64,000 nt of DNA from Oscillospiraceae bacterium (GCA_015063535.1 SVTY01000009.1:1-64000); one strand, 5' to 3'; shown: positions 5,863 through 14,983, counted from the first letter of the stretch. Numbers and translations are program-made. The notes: generated from the sequence alone by a model not told the origin.

Positions 5863-7956
5863 TTATACATTGAACATCAGATCGCCGTAGGTAGGCAGGG
5901 GCCAATATTCGGAGGAGGTCAGGGTCTCCATTTCATCCACAGTCGAGCGGAGCGCAGTCATTGCCGGTAAAACCAGATCTCGGTAGGCTTCTGCTTTTTC
6001 TGCCATACCGCAGACGGCGGCTGCCTTTCGATCGACGGATTTGAGCATCTCCAGTTCCGTAAATGCCCGATCGTTGAGGATCGAGAGCCGGCGGAGAATC
6101 TCCTTTTCCGCCTTACAGGAAAGGTCGGGCAGAACCGACTGCTTGGCACTGACGGCACTTGCCAGATCGGCAAGGTAGGCACTGACGGCGGGGATGATAT
6201 CCCGACTTGCCATTTCGATCATGGTAAGGGCTTCGATGTTGACGGTCTTGGCGTAGTTCTCAAAGAGGATCTCCTCACGGGAGTCGATCTCGATCTTACT
6301 CATGACCCCGTGACGGGCAAACATCTCTACATTTTTGGGCGCATTGAAGCACTTGAAGGCATCCACCGAGGTGGGCAGATTCAACAGCCCTCTGCGAGCA
6401 GCCTCCTCCGTCCATTCCTTGGCATATCCGTTGCCGTCGAAGATGATGCGCTCATGGGTGGCAAAGGTCTGACGGAGCAATTCCGTAATGGCGGTATCCA
6501 AATTCTCGGCACCCTCCAGCGCATCGGCGAACTGACGGAAGCTTTCAGCAACGGTGGTGTTCAGTACGATATTGGGCATAGCGATATTCTGCGATGAGCC
6601 GAGCATACGGAACTCAAACTTATTGCCCGTAAAGGCGAAGGGAGAGGTGCGGTTGCGGTCGGTGGTATCCTTGCGGAAGGTGGGGATGGTAGGAATGCCC
6701 AGATCCATCACACCGGCACGCACGCCCTCATAGGTCTTTCCGTCGATGATGGCACGGATGATCTGCTCCAGCTCTTCGCCCAAGAAAATGGAAACGATGG
6801 CAGGGGGCGCTTCGCCGCCTCCCAGACGGTGGTCGTTGCCTGCATAGGCGACCGAGATCCGCATCAGATCCTGATAATCGTCCACGGCTTTGATGATCGC
6901 CGCCAAGATCAGAAGGAATTTGATATTTTCGGCAGGGGTCTTTCCCGCATCCAACAGGTTCTTGCCTTCGTCGGTGATGAGTGACCAGTTGTTGTGCTTG
7001 CCCGAGCCGTTGACTCCTTCAAAGGGCTTTTCGTGGAGCAGGCAGACAAGACCGTGCCGCTCGGCAATCTTCTTCATGTATTCCATAATCAGCAGATTAT
7101 GATCCACCGCCGTGTTGGTGGTGGCATAGATGGGTGCCAGCTCATGCTGAGCGGGAGCCGCCTCGTTGTGCTTGGTCTTGGAGTTGATGCCAAGTGTCCA
7201 AAGAGCCTCGTCCAGATCTGCCATATATGCCGCAATGCGGGGCTTGATGGGGCCGAAGTAGTGATCCTCCATTTCCTGTCCCTTGGGAGCGGGCGCACCG
7301 AACAGGGTCCTGCCCGTAAAGCGGAGATCCTTCCGCAGATCGTACAGCTCCTTGTCGATGATGAAGTATTCCTGCTCGGCGCCCACGGTGGTGGTCAGTC
7401 GACGGCAGGTGGTATCTCCCAGTATGCGGAGCAGCCGCAACCCTTGATTACTGATGGCATCCATAGAGCGGAGCAGAGGGGTCTTGGTGTCCAGTGCCTC
7501 ACCCGTATAGGAGCAGAAGGCGGTGGGGATGTAGAGGGTACCGTCCTTGACGAAGGCATAGGAGGCAGGGTCCCACGCCGTATAGCCTCTTGCCTCAAAG
7601 GTGGCGCGCAGACCGCCGGAGGGGAAGGAGGAGGCATCGGATTCTCCCTTTATCAATTCTTTTCCCGAAAATTCCATGACGACCTTGCAATTGCCGACGG
7701 GGGCAATGAAGGAGTCGTGCTTTTCGGCAGTGACGCCCGTCAAGGGCTGGAACCAATGGGTATAGTGGGTGGCTCCCTTTTCGATTGCCCAGTCCTTCAT
7801 GGCGTTTGCCACAACGTCAGCAACCGATTTGTCAATGGTTCGTCCCGTGGCAATGGTCTTGGTCAGGGATTTGTAGACCTCTCTGGGAAGCCGTTCCCGC
7901 ATGACATCGTCGTTAAAGACCATACTGCCGAAGATTTCGGATACTCTCTTTTCCAT
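5863..7956 (-). CDS. glnN: Glutamine synthetase type III
   Basis: A 697-residue enzyme making glutamine from glutamate, ammonia and ATP in the cytoplasm. The length (~700) separates GSIII from the ~450-residue GSI. Visible GS landmarks are VGAEQEYF (metal-binding Glu), HNEAAPAQHELAPIY, GVNGSGKHNNWS and the C-terminal ENYAKTVNIEALTM typical of GSIII. GAGGT lies upstream of the ATG, and a consensus promoter lies 32 bases before the start, so it is its own unit. No nitrogen-regulator site was recognised. Confidence 0.95.
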   Translation of the reverse strand: MEKRVSEIFGSMVFNDDVMRERLPREVYKSLTKTIATGRTIDKSVADVVANAMKDWAIEKGATHYTHWFQPLTGVTAEKHDSFIAPVGNCKVVMEFSGKELIKGESDASSFPSGGLRATFEARGYTAWDPASYAFVKDGTLYIPTAFCSYTGEALDTKTPLLRSMDAISNQGLRLLRILGDTTCRRLTTTVGAEQEYFIIDKELYDLRKDLRFTGRTLFGAPAPKGQEMEDHYFGPIKPRIAAYMADLDEALWTLGINSKTKHNEAAPAQHELAPIYATTNTAVDHNLLIMEYMKKIAERHGLVCLLHEKPFEGVNGSGKHNNWSLITDEGKNLLDAGKTPAENIKFLLILAAIIKAVDDYQDLMRISVAYAGNDHRLGGGEAPPAIVSIFLGEELEQIIRAIIDGKTYEGVRAGVMDLGIPTIPTFRKDTTDRNRTSPFAFTGNKFEFRMLGSSQNIAMPNIVLNTTVAESFRQFADALEGAENLDTAITELLRQTFATHERIIFDGNGYAKEWTEEAARRGLLNLPTSVDAFKCFNAPKNVEMFARHGVMSKIEIDSREEILFENYAKTVNIEALTMIEMASRDIIPAVSAYLADLASAVSAKQSVLPDLSCKAEKEILRRLSILNDRAFTELEMLKSVDRKAAAVCGMAEKAEAYRDLVLPAMTALRSTVDEMETLTSSEYWPLPTYGDLMFNV

Positions 7957-7987
7957 GTTGTTTTACCTCATTCTTTTAGATTCTTTC

Positions 7988-8016
7988 ATTATATATCATA
8001 ATAGGGGTGTTGTCAA
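7988..8016 (-). promoter_or_regulatory. Promoter of glnN
   Basis: TTGACA (8011-8016), 17-base spacer and TATAAT (7988-7993) on the minus strand. Confidence 0.85.
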
Positions 8017-8040
8017 GGGGATTTGACGAATTTTCTTTTA

Positions 8041-8067
8041 CGGACAGTCGAGGACGCCTGTCCCTAC
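8041..8067. repeat. Family C repeat, copy 1
   Basis: CGGACAGTCGAGGACGCCTG plus TCCCTAC. It differs at one base from the copy at 23530-23556 and also recurs inverted at 23622-23647. Confidence 0.8.
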
Positions 8068-8125
8068 GGTTTTTTATACATAGTACAAATAAGTAAACAT
8101 ATTTTTTGTCGTGTTTTCTTTTTTG

Positions 8126-8157
8126 GTACTTTTTTCTTTTTTAAAAGAAAAAAGTAC
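8126..8157 (-). repeat. Family A hairpin, copy 2
   Basis: A perfect 15-bp stem GTACTTTTTTCTTTT with TT between the arms, 7 bases past the PBP2 stop. Confidence 0.8.
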
Positions 8158-8164
8158 AAGTTCC

Positions 8165-10159
8165 TTATTCTCTGAAATATTCCTCCATCACACGGCTGAC
8201 GGCAAGGGCGGCACGGGAGCCGACGGCACCCTCCTCGATGATACAGGAGACGACCAGCTCTGGATCCTCCAAGGGAGCGAAGCCGCAATAGATGGCGTAT
8301 GCCTCCTTTCCGTCCACCTCGGCGGTACCTGTTTTTCCGCCTGTGGCGCAGGGGAGGTTTTTGAAATAGCCGCTGAGGGTATCGCTCCCGCTTACCACCT
8401 GTCCCATTGCCTCTATCAGCAGGGCATAGGTGGGGTCGGAGATCGTGACCCGATCGGCGATCTGCGGCTCGGTGGTTTGCAAAATTTCGCCGGTATAGAA
8501 GGCTCTGACCGAATCCAACAGGTGGGCATTGTACCGTGTTCCGCCGTTGACCACGGAGGATACATAGACACTGAGCTGAAGGGGGGTATAGCCATGATCG
8601 GACTGCCCGATGGCGGCAGAGAGGTCATCACCCTTCTGCCAATCCATCAGTCCGTTTTCCTCCCGATAGGCGGAGCCTGCCACGATGCCTGTCCGTTCGG
8701 ACAGCTCGATGCCCGTGTCCGTACCCAGTCCCAAACGGCGGGTATAGTCGGTCATGGCGTCGATGCCCATGGATTCGCCCAAATAATAGAAGAAGACGTT
8801 GCAGGATTCCCGAATGGCATCCACCACGTTCATTTCGCCGTGCTCGGCAAGACAGGTGGGGTTATGCAGATGGGGGTATATGCCCGTACAGGTCTGCGTG
8901 ACCGATTCGTTGACGGCATTTGTTTCCAGTGCCGCCAGTGCCGCTCCGATCTTATAGGTCGAACCGGGGGCATAGACACCCTGCAAGGCTCGGTTGTAGA
9001 GAGGCAGATTGCCGTCTGCCAAAAGAGAGGCATAGTAGTCGGCATCGTCAAAGCGGGTCAGGTCATAGGTGGGGTAGGAGGCGATGGCAAGCACCTCGCC
9101 CGTATCGGGGTCAAGGACGGTGATCGCACCCGCATCGGCGGCTCTGATCTGCTCGACGTTTTCCTTTAAGCCGTCCTCGGCGGCACGCTGGAGATCTATG
9201 TCGATGGTCAGATACACGTCATTGCCGCTTTGCGGCTCGGTCTCGTAGTATTTTTCGATCTGATTGCCTCGGTCATCGTAGCGGATGACCATGGTGCCGT
9301 CCTTTCCGCGGAGCCATTCCTCAAATGCCGCCTCACAGCCCGACAGCCCGACAAGGGCATCCAGATCATAGTCATGCTCCAAGTAATAATCGGCGTTCTC
9401 CGCCGTGATGCGGCCAAGCTGTCCGAGAATGTGGGAGGCAACGCCGGGGTAGGGATAGACCCGTTCGGCTCGGATCTCAAAATTGACCCCCTCGATGTTG
9501 GATTCCTCCAAGCGGGTGATGATCTCTCGGTTGACATCCTTGGCGACAGTATAGGAGGCATAAGCACCGAAATCCGCCCGCTCCATTTCGTAGTAGAGCC
9601 GCATGAGATGGGTGATCTCCTCGTCGGTGTACAGGGTCTCCGATAGCTTATAGCGTTTTTTCAGATAGCTCATGACACCGTCGGCGGTGGCTTCGCATTC
9701 ATTGCGCTCGCAGAAGCGTTCAAAATGGTAAAAATCGTTGGAATCCTTGTCCTTTGCCGCCGCTGTCAGCTTCATTTTGGGATAGGTTCCCTCCAGAACG
9801 AAGCAGTCAGCCGACAGCTTGTCCCCATTGCCCGTTTCAAGGATCGCCTCCACCGTGGCAAGCAGGGACAGATTCACCTCTCTGCGTGTGTCGGGCATGG
9901 CACCGTATTCGTAGATCAGGTCATAGCCCGTGGAGTTGCCTACCAGCAACACGCCGTTGCGGTCGTAGATCTCGCCCCGCACACCGGGTACGGTGTAGGT
10001 GCGGATGTAGCCCTCCTCCTGAGCAGCACCGCCTCCCTCCCGAAGCTGTACGACCGCCATCGTGATGAGAAAGGCGGCGCACAGCACGGCGAAGATCAGC
10101 CCAAGCGTCAGATATCGGGCGAATAAATGAGGGCGTTTGCCCGATTTGGGTCGCTGCAT
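8165..10159 (-). CDS. mrdA: Class B penicillin-binding protein 2 (elongation transpeptidase)
   Basis: A 664-residue transpeptidase of the rod complex that cross-links peptidoglycan during side-wall growth. One N-terminal membrane anchor (LTLGLIFAVLCAAFLI) is followed by a PBP dimer domain (GVRGEIYDRNG). The catalytic domain has STYK (SxxK, about residue 400), SCN (SxN) and KTGT (about residue 608). The ATG at 10159 is chosen because AAAGGAG lies 7 bases upstream; a longer frame reaches 10207. It is the last gene of the maf-mreBCD cluster, which supports the PBP2 call over a sporulation or FtsI-type enzyme. Confidence 0.9.
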   Translation of the reverse strand: MQRPKSGKRPHLFARYLTLGLIFAVLCAAFLITMAVVQLREGGGAAQEEGYIRTYTVPGVRGEIYDRNGVLLVGNSTGYDLIYEYGAMPDTRREVNLSLLATVEAILETGNGDKLSADCFVLEGTYPKMKLTAAAKDKDSNDFYHFERFCERNECEATADGVMSYLKKRYKLSETLYTDEEITHLMRLYYEMERADFGAYASYTVAKDVNREIITRLEESNIEGVNFEIRAERVYPYPGVASHILGQLGRITAENADYYLEHDYDLDALVGLSGCEAAFEEWLRGKDGTMVIRYDDRGNQIEKYYETEPQSGNDVYLTIDIDLQRAAEDGLKENVEQIRAADAGAITVLDPDTGEVLAIASYPTYDLTRFDDADYYASLLADGNLPLYNRALQGVYAPGSTYKIGAALAALETNAVNESVTQTCTGIYPHLHNPTCLAEHGEMNVVDAIRESCNVFFYYLGESMGIDAMTDYTRRLGLGTDTGIELSERTGIVAGSAYREENGLMDWQKGDDLSAAIGQSDHGYTPLQLSVYVSSVVNGGTRYNAHLLDSVRAFYTGEILQTTEPQIADRVTISDPTYALLIEAMGQVVSGSDTLSGYFKNLPCATGGKTGTAEVDGKEAYAIYCGFAPLEDPELVVSCIIEEGAVGSRAALAVSRVMEEYFRE

Positions 10160-10190
10160 GTGCTTCTCCTTTCTGAGGGGGCGGTGGATT

Positions 10191-10260
10191 GTGGGGCTTT
10201 GCCCCACGCCCCACCAAAGAAACTTTTTGAAAAAAGTTTCTTTGGAATCTTCAAAAACAT
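10191..10260 (-). repeat. Family B compound palindrome, copy 1
   Basis: Family B joins a short palindrome (GGGGCTTTGCCCC) to a second hairpin about 10 bases on, here CCAAAGAAAC...GTTTCTTTGG, then AATCTTCAAAAAC. It sits just upstream of the PBP2 start, in the gap after the CPBP gene. Confidence 0.8.
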
Positions 10261-10308
10261 TCGAAAATGGGTGCTTATGGAAAATTCTTTGTTTCGTTTT
10301 CTTTTTTG

Positions 10309-10340
10309 GTACTTTTTTCTTTTTTAAAAGAAAAAAGTAC
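10309..10340 (-). repeat. Family A hairpin, copy 3
   Basis: Identical 15-bp stem to copy 2 (GTACTTTTTTCTTTT), 13 bases past the stop of the CPBP protease gene. Confidence 0.8.
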
Positions 10341-10353
10341 GATCCGCCTCCCC

Positions 10354-11415
10354 TTATAACAGCGACAAAACGAAGATCAAGGCGAAGACGGTGAGGGCGG
10401 CGGCAGTGCCGATGTTACAAAAGACATTGGCGACCCGCCCTTCCTTGGGAGGCGGGAGCAAGCCGGGCTCCAGACGGAGCTTTTTTCTTCCTGTGATGAG
10501 GAATACGATACCGCAGACCGAGGCTCCCATCATGACAAGCTCATAGACACCGAGCAGAGCCAAGGGGAGAGTATAGCCGCCGATCAGCTCCAGTAAAGCA
10601 GCGGTATCCATACGGTTCAAGGCATCGGTCAGCGCAGTCAGGGCTTCCTCCTCAAACAGCGGAGCCAGTCTGTCCAAGAGCCAAGGGGCAAAGACACCGC
10701 CCAACAGATTGATCAGCGCATGGTAGAGGATCGTATAGCGGATCCGACCTGTTTTGATATAGATGACGGCGAACAGGGCACCCAGCAAAAAGGCATAGAA
10801 AAATTGGAACAGGTTGCCGTGCACCAGCCCGAAGATGGCGGCGGACAGCACAACAGCATAGCCCTCACCGAGAGGCATGAGGCGGTCGCACAGAATTTTG
10901 CGGAACACCAGCTCCTCCAAGATGGGAGCGATGATCGCCATAAAGAGCAGATTGATCCACCACGCCTGCCCGGAGGTTGCCGCCGCTACGGGGTTGGTCA
11001 GACTTCTGCCCAGTGCCATTTCAAAGGAAAGGATGATGAATTGTCCGATGTAGTTACCCGCCATCATCAGCGTTACGGCTACGCAAAGTCCCGCAAACCA
11101 GTTGCCTGCTCCCATTTTGTCGGGCTGTACCCGATCGCGGGGGAGGCGGGACAGGATAAGATAGAATGCGGGGAAGGCGAGTCCGTACAGGGGAAGAATG
11201 GACAGCAGATTGGATACGATCGCATTTTCTGCAAGATTGGGCAGAAAGCGAAGAACCAGATAGGACAGGGCAAAGTTGCCGAGGTAAAAGAGCAGCATCA
11301 GCGCAAAGGCAGCAAAGCCGACGGTGGAAAAATAGCGCTTGGCGTCTCGCTCCGAAAGCATGCCGGTGTCAAGCTCTCTGGTGAATTTCATTTTTTTGAA
11401 GGATGGATTGTTCAT
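10354..11415 (-). CDS. CPBP family intramembrane metalloprotease
   Basis: A 353-residue polytopic membrane protein of the CAAX protease/bacteriocin-processing (Abi) family. The family motifs are visible: EELVFRKIL (EExxxR), FGLVHGNLFQFF (FxxxHxxxx) and LYHALINLLGG (HxxxN). Eight or so membrane segments surround them. Members cleave or modify membrane substrates and are often linked to bacteriocin self-immunity. The gene lies between mreD and PBP2 in the cell-shape cluster; whether it serves the elongation complex is unknown. AGGAAC precedes the ATG. Confidence 0.85.
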   Translation of the reverse strand: MNNPSFKKMKFTRELDTGMLSERDAKRYFSTVGFAAFALMLLFYLGNFALSYLVLRFLPNLAENAIVSNLLSILPLYGLAFPAFYLILSRLPRDRVQPDKMGAGNWFAGLCVAVTLMMAGNYIGQFIILSFEMALGRSLTNPVAAATSGQAWWINLLFMAIIAPILEELVFRKILCDRLMPLGEGYAVVLSAAIFGLVHGNLFQFFYAFLLGALFAVIYIKTGRIRYTILYHALINLLGGVFAPWLLDRLAPLFEEEALTALTDALNRMDTAALLELIGGYTLPLALLGVYELVMMGASVCGIVFLITGRKKLRLEPGLLPPPKEGRVANVFCNIGTAAALTVFALIFVLSLL

Positions 11416-11451
11416 AGCATTTGGTTCCTATTTTGTATGGTTTTCTTTTTG

Positions 11452-11481
11452 GTTCTTTTTCTTTTTTAAAAGAAAAAGAAC
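11452..11481 (-). repeat. Family A hairpin, copy 4
   Basis: A 14-bp stem GTTCTTTTTCTTTT with its exact complement, 14 bases past the mreD stop. Relative to copy 2 both arms change together, which keeps the pairing. Confidence 0.8.
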
Positions 11482-11495
11482 AATTTTGATTCGTT

Positions 11496-12044
11496 CTATC
11501 TTATTCCGTCCTGTCGCCGTTCCTTGGCGAGATGAGCGCACAGAAGGCAGAGCGCATACAGGGGCAGAGCGCAGAGGACGGTCAGCAAAAGCTCGGGTAA
11601 GAGGCTGCTCTTCAGGATCGAAAGAGGAGATATGCCGCCGAGTGCCGCCCGCAGGGCGGAATACCCCATTCTCAACAGAGCGGCGGGGAGCATCAGAAGC
11701 AAAAAAGACCAAAAGCGGGGGAGCATCTTTTCGGCAAGAATACCCGCAAGCACCACGGTCAACAGATAAAAGAGCGGTGTGAACGATACGCCCGTGCTAC
11801 CGAGGGCATCGCACAGAAACCCTCCCGCAATGGCAAGGATCGCCACAGTGGGGCGATTCTCCAGCAGAGTCAGCGCCATGAGCGCACCGAGAAGCAGATC
11901 GGGAGTGGCGGGAAGGAAGGAAAGTCCCGTAAAGAAGGAGCATTGCGCCGCTGTCAGAAGCAGGAGCAACAGTCCGTAGATCAGGCTCCGTTTGAGCAGC
12001 TCGGGGCGGAAGCCTCCGCCCCGGCGGGAGGATCGGTGACGCAT
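11496..12044 (-). CDS. mreD: Rod shape-determining protein MreD
   Basis: A 182-residue hydrophobic protein with about five membrane segments, normal for MreD. MreD links MreC to the cytoskeleton and PBP2 in the elongation complex. The start at 12044 is chosen because GGAGGAG lies 7 bases upstream and the ATG is one base from the mreC stop; an earlier in-frame ATG lies inside mreC. Weak sequence conservation is usual for MreD, so context (directly after mreB-mreC) carries the call. Confidence 0.88.
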   Translation of the reverse strand: MRHRSSRRGGGFRPELLKRSLIYGLLLLLLTAAQCSFFTGLSFLPATPDLLLGALMALTLLENRPTVAILAIAGGFLCDALGSTGVSFTPLFYLLTVVLAGILAEKMLPRFWSFLLLMLPAALLRMGYSALRAALGGISPLSILKSSLLPELLLTVLCALPLYALCLLCAHLAKERRQDGIR

Positions 12045-12045
12045 A

Positions 12046-12891
12046 TCAGCTCTCCTCCCCATAGCCCAGCAGGATCATCATACGCACGGTCCCATCCTCT
12101 GCGGAAAGGTCTGCCGCCGGCTGAATGATCGCCGTCAGTGTGCGGGTGTATTCGTCAGCCTCAATGGCGGTGATCTCCCCCACAGGAAGCCCCGACGGAT
12201 AGATGCTCTCCGAGCCGCCTGCGGTATAGACCAGATCGCCGATACGGAGGTCGGCACTGCTTTCGATGTAGGTCATGCGGCAAATGCCCTCCGCCCGCAG
12301 GGCGGGATCGCCCTCAACCACGCCGGTGACACCGGCTCGGTCGGTATAGACACCCACGGCGCCTGCCGTTTCGGCAATGCTGACCACGTGGCACCAATCA
12401 AGACCGACCTCCTTGACATACCCGAACACGCCCTTGGCGGTGATGACGGTCATTTTGGCTTTGACTCCGTGTACGCTTCCCTTATCCAAGGTCAGCACGG
12501 TGGAGTAGGCATCGGAGGAGCGGGCGATCACACGGGCATCCGCCATGGAGAAGCCGCCTGTTTGCTGTGAAATATTCAGATAGGTTTTCAGCCACGCATT
12601 TTCCTCCTGCAGGAGCGTGACATCCCGTTGCTGTTCCTTCAGCGCTTCATTTTCGGCTCTTAGGGCTTCGTTTTCTGCGGTCAGCCGTTTATGATCCCGA
12701 AAGACCGACACAAAGCCGTCCACGGCATCTGCCGCCCGTGCGCCGCAATAGGCGAAGGGCTTGGCGACCGTATTGACCGCCGCACGCAGAGGCCCTGTGA
12801 CCCCAAAGGCGGCAAGGAGCGCCGTTGCCGCTGCCAAAAGTACAGCGAGGATCAGGCAGACGGCAAAAAATCGGGACTTGAGAAATTTCAT
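12046..12891 (-). CDS. mreC: Rod shape-determining protein MreC
   Basis: A 281-residue protein with one N-terminal membrane anchor (FFAVCLILAVLLAAATALLA), a coiled coil (LTAENEALRAENEALKEQ) and a C-terminal beta domain. This is the standard MreC layout of ~270-300 residues. MreC scaffolds MreB, MreD and PBP2 on the outer face of the membrane. AAGGAG lies 11 bases before the ATG. It sits between mreB and mreD with short gaps. Confidence 0.93.
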   Translation of the reverse strand: MKFLKSRFFAVCLILAVLLAAATALLAAFGVTGPLRAAVNTVAKPFAYCGARAADAVDGFVSVFRDHKRLTAENEALRAENEALKEQQRDVTLLQEENAWLKTYLNISQQTGGFSMADARVIARSSDAYSTVLTLDKGSVHGVKAKMTVITAKGVFGYVKEVGLDWCHVVSIAETAGAVGVYTDRAGVTGVVEGDPALRAEGICRMTYIESSADLRIGDLVYTAGGSESIYPSGLPVGEITAIEADEYTRTLTAIIQPAADLSAEDGTVRMMILLGYGEES

Positions 12892-12929
12892 TCCGAGGCA
12901 CGCTCCTTTCTTAGTTTGTTAGGGTTTGA

Positions 12930-13937
12930 TTACCGTTCCCGATAGCGGAGCAATCCGTCTCCGTCGGTCGTGGTGCTGATGATCCGCAGAATGCCGTTGC
13001 AAACGCTCTCCATGGGGCGTTTGGCGATCTGCGTTCGAACGCCTGTGCGCTCGGTGATGAGGCGGGCAAGTCCCGGCAGGAGCGCGCCGCCGCCTGTCAG
13101 CAGAATGCCGAAGTCGTACAGGTCGGAGGACAGCTCGGGGGGCGTTTGCTCCAAGGTTTGCTTGACGGTGGCAACGATCTGCTCGATGGCGGGGCTGAGA
13201 GCTTCGTACAGCTCTCGGCTTTGCACCTCCAAGGTCACGCCCATGCGCCGTTGCATGCTCATGCCACTGACCGTCAGGCTTCCTCGGTCAATGTCGGGGT
13301 GGACGGTTCCGATCCGTACCTTCAGCTCCTCGGCGGTCATATCTCCGATGAGGATGCCTCGGGTGGTACGGATATGCTCCACAATGGCGGCGTCCAGCTC
13401 ATCTCCTGCGATCCGCAGAGAATTGGAGGTGACGATACCGCCAAGGCTGATGACGGCGACCTCGGTGGTTCCGCCGCCGATATCGACGATCATTTTTCCC
13501 TTGGGACCCGTTACACGGAGTCCACTGCCAAGTGCCGCCGCCAAAGGCTCCTCGATGAGCGAGACACGACGTGCGCCCGCCCGAAAGACAGCCTCCTCCA
13601 TGGCTTGCTTTTCCACCTCGGTGACCCCGTGGGGAACGCTTGCCACCACGATGGGGCGGCTGAAGGTAGAGAGGGCGCCGATGTGTTGAAAATAGGTGCG
13701 GAGCATGCCTGCGGTGACCTCGGCATCGGTGATGACTCCGTCCTTTAGGGGACGGAATGCCTGAATGCCAATGGGGGTCTTGCCCATCATGCGCTTGGCT
13801 TCCATGCCTTGCGCCAAGATCTCTCGGGTCTGACGGTTGATCGCCACGGCGGAGGGACATCGGATCACAATGCCCGCACCCTTCATGCAGATCAGCGTAT
13901 TGGCGGTACCTAAGTCCACCCCGACTGTCTTTGCCAT
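12930..13937 (-). CDS. mreB: Rod shape-determining protein MreB (actin-like)
   Basis: A 335-residue actin-family ATPase that guides side-wall synthesis. Visible signatures are GVDLGTANTLI (phosphate 1), MIVDIGGGTTEVAVI (phosphate 2) and ILLTGGGALLPGLA (adenosine loop). The start at 13937 is chosen because AAAGGAG lies 7 bases upstream. The frame is open upstream into a family B repeat and that extension is not protein-like. Together with the neighbouring mreC, mreD and PBP2 it points to a rod-shaped cell. Confidence 0.96.
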   Translation of the reverse strand: MAKTVGVDLGTANTLICMKGAGIVIRCPSAVAINRQTREILAQGMEAKRMMGKTPIGIQAFRPLKDGVITDAEVTAGMLRTYFQHIGALSTFSRPIVVASVPHGVTEVEKQAMEEAVFRAGARRVSLIEEPLAAALGSGLRVTGPKGKMIVDIGGGTTEVAVISLGGIVTSNSLRIAGDELDAAIVEHIRTTRGILIGDMTAEELKVRIGTVHPDIDRGSLTVSGMSMQRRMGVTLEVQSRELYEALSPAIEQIVATVKQTLEQTPPELSSDLYDFGILLTGGGALLPGLARLITERTGVRTQIAKRPMESVCNGILRIISTTTDGDGLLRYRER

Positions 13938-13976
13938 CGGTATGCTCCTTTCTTTTGCAGTTTGTGTTTGAGTTTT

Positions 13977-14050
13977 TGGGGCTTTGCCCCAAACCCCACC
14001 AAAGAAACTTTTTGGAAAAAGTTTCTTTGGAATCTTCAAAAACTTTTGGG
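13977..14050 (-). repeat. Family B compound palindrome, copy 2 (inside maf-mreB gap)
   Basis: GGGGCTTTGCCCC is followed by the AAAGAAAC...GTTTCTTT hairpin and AATCTTCAAAAAC, nearly identical to copy 1. It fills most of the gap between maf and mreB, so a transcript through the operon would fold here. Confidence 0.8.
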
Positions 14051-14054
14051 GAAA

Positions 14055-14642
14055 TTACCCCAAATATTCTCCCGTGACCTCAAAAAAGAGGCGGTTGAGG
14101 GTATGGACGGGCAGCCCCACCACGTTGAAATAGCAGCCGTCAATGCCTCGGATCCATTTGGAGAACCGACCTTGGATGCCGTAGGCTCCTGCTTTATCGA
14201 AGGGATCGCCTGTGTTGATGTATGCTTGCAATTCCTCGGGCGGGATGTGATCGACCCGCACGGTCGTGCAACATGCGGCAGTCGCAGTGACGCCTCCGAC
14301 GGTGATCCCCACGCCTGTGACGACGGTATGCTCCTTGCCCGACAGCAGGCGAAGCATCCGCATGGCGTCATCTGCATCCTTGGGCTTGCCGAGAATTTGA
14401 GTATCGGTCGCCACCACCGTATCGGCGGAGAGGATGACCGCATCGGCAGGCTCTCCTCGGAGCTGCAGTGCCTTCCACGCCGCCTGTCCCTTTCGCTTTG
14501 CCAATTCGGTGGCATAGGCACAGGGGTCGGAGAGGGTACAGCTTTCATCCGTGTCGGCAGACAGGACGGTAAAGGATACGCCAAGACCCGAAAGGATCTC
14601 CCTTCGTCTGGGGGACGCAGAAGCAAGAATGATCGTTGACAT
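14055..14642 (-). CDS. maf: Maf family nucleotide pyrophosphatase
   Basis: A 195-residue Maf protein, which hydrolyses non-canonical or pyrimidine nucleoside triphosphates and is linked to septum control. The signature ILASASPRRREIL is at the N-terminus, with the catalytic SADTVV segment in the middle and YGIQGRFSKWI near the end. The ATG at 14642 places the signature at the N-terminus as in the family; its ribosome site is weak. It is the first gene of the shape cluster and has a promoter 79 bases upstream. maf next to mreBCD is a common order in Firmicutes. Confidence 0.92.
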   Translation of the reverse strand: MSTIILASASPRRREILSGLGVSFTVLSADTDESCTLSDPCAYATELAKRKGQAAWKALQLRGEPADAVILSADTVVATDTQILGKPKDADDAMRMLRLLSGKEHTVVTGVGITVGGVTATAACCTTVRVDHIPPEELQAYINTGDPFDKAGAYGIQGRFSKWIRGIDGCYFNVVGLPVHTLNRLFFEVTGEYLG

Positions 14643-14721
14643 CGTAATAAATTCCGTTTCTGTTGGACTTGATTGGGGCAAAGTACCCCAAAAATGGGTA
14701 TACCTCACCATTATCCTTATC

Positions 14722-14750
14722 ATTATATCACAGATGGTCGTTTTTTTCAA
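14722..14750 (-). promoter_or_regulatory. Promoter of the maf-mreBCD cluster
   Basis: TTGAAA (14745-14750), 17-base spacer and TATAAT (14722-14727) on the minus strand, ahead of maf. Confidence 0.75.
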
Positions 14751-14777
14751 GATATATTAAGAATTTGTAATAAAAAA

Positions 14778-14807
14778 CCTACTTTTCTTTTGAAAAAGAA
14801 AAGTAGG
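14778..14807. repeat. Family A hairpin, copy 5
   Basis: A 13-bp stem CCTACTTTTCTTT/AAAGAAAAGTAGG with TGAA between the arms. It uses the same arm sequence as copy 1 and leads straight into the 54-bp tandem repeat. Confidence 0.75.
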
Positions 14808-14920
14808 CAAAAGAAAACATGAGCAAATTTCTCCTTAAAGTTCAGCAAAAAAGGAAGCAGGCAAAAGAAAACATGAGCAAATTTCTCCTTAAAGCTCGGC
14901 AAAAAAGGAAACAGGCAAAA
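14805..14920. repeat. 54-bp tandem repeat (two copies plus start of a third)
   Basis: AGGCAAAAGAAAACATGAGC recurs at 14805 and 14859, and AGGCAAAA again at 14913, an exact 54-bp period. The two full units differ at only a few bases. Its first bases are the CAAAAGAAAAC flank of family A, so the array may have grown from that element. It could be read as an 18-codon repeat (MSKFLLK...), but no ribosome site supports translation. Confidence 0.75.
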
Positions 14921-14932
14921 TTTTCTTTTTTG

Positions 14933-14964
14933 GTACTTTTTTCTTTTTTAAAAGAAAAAAGTAC
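14933..14964 (-). repeat. Family A hairpin, copy 6
   Basis: Same GTACTTTTTTCTTTT stem as copies 2 and 3, 19 bases past the wecB stop. Confidence 0.8.
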
Positions 14965-14983
14965 AATCCGCATCCCCGCATTC

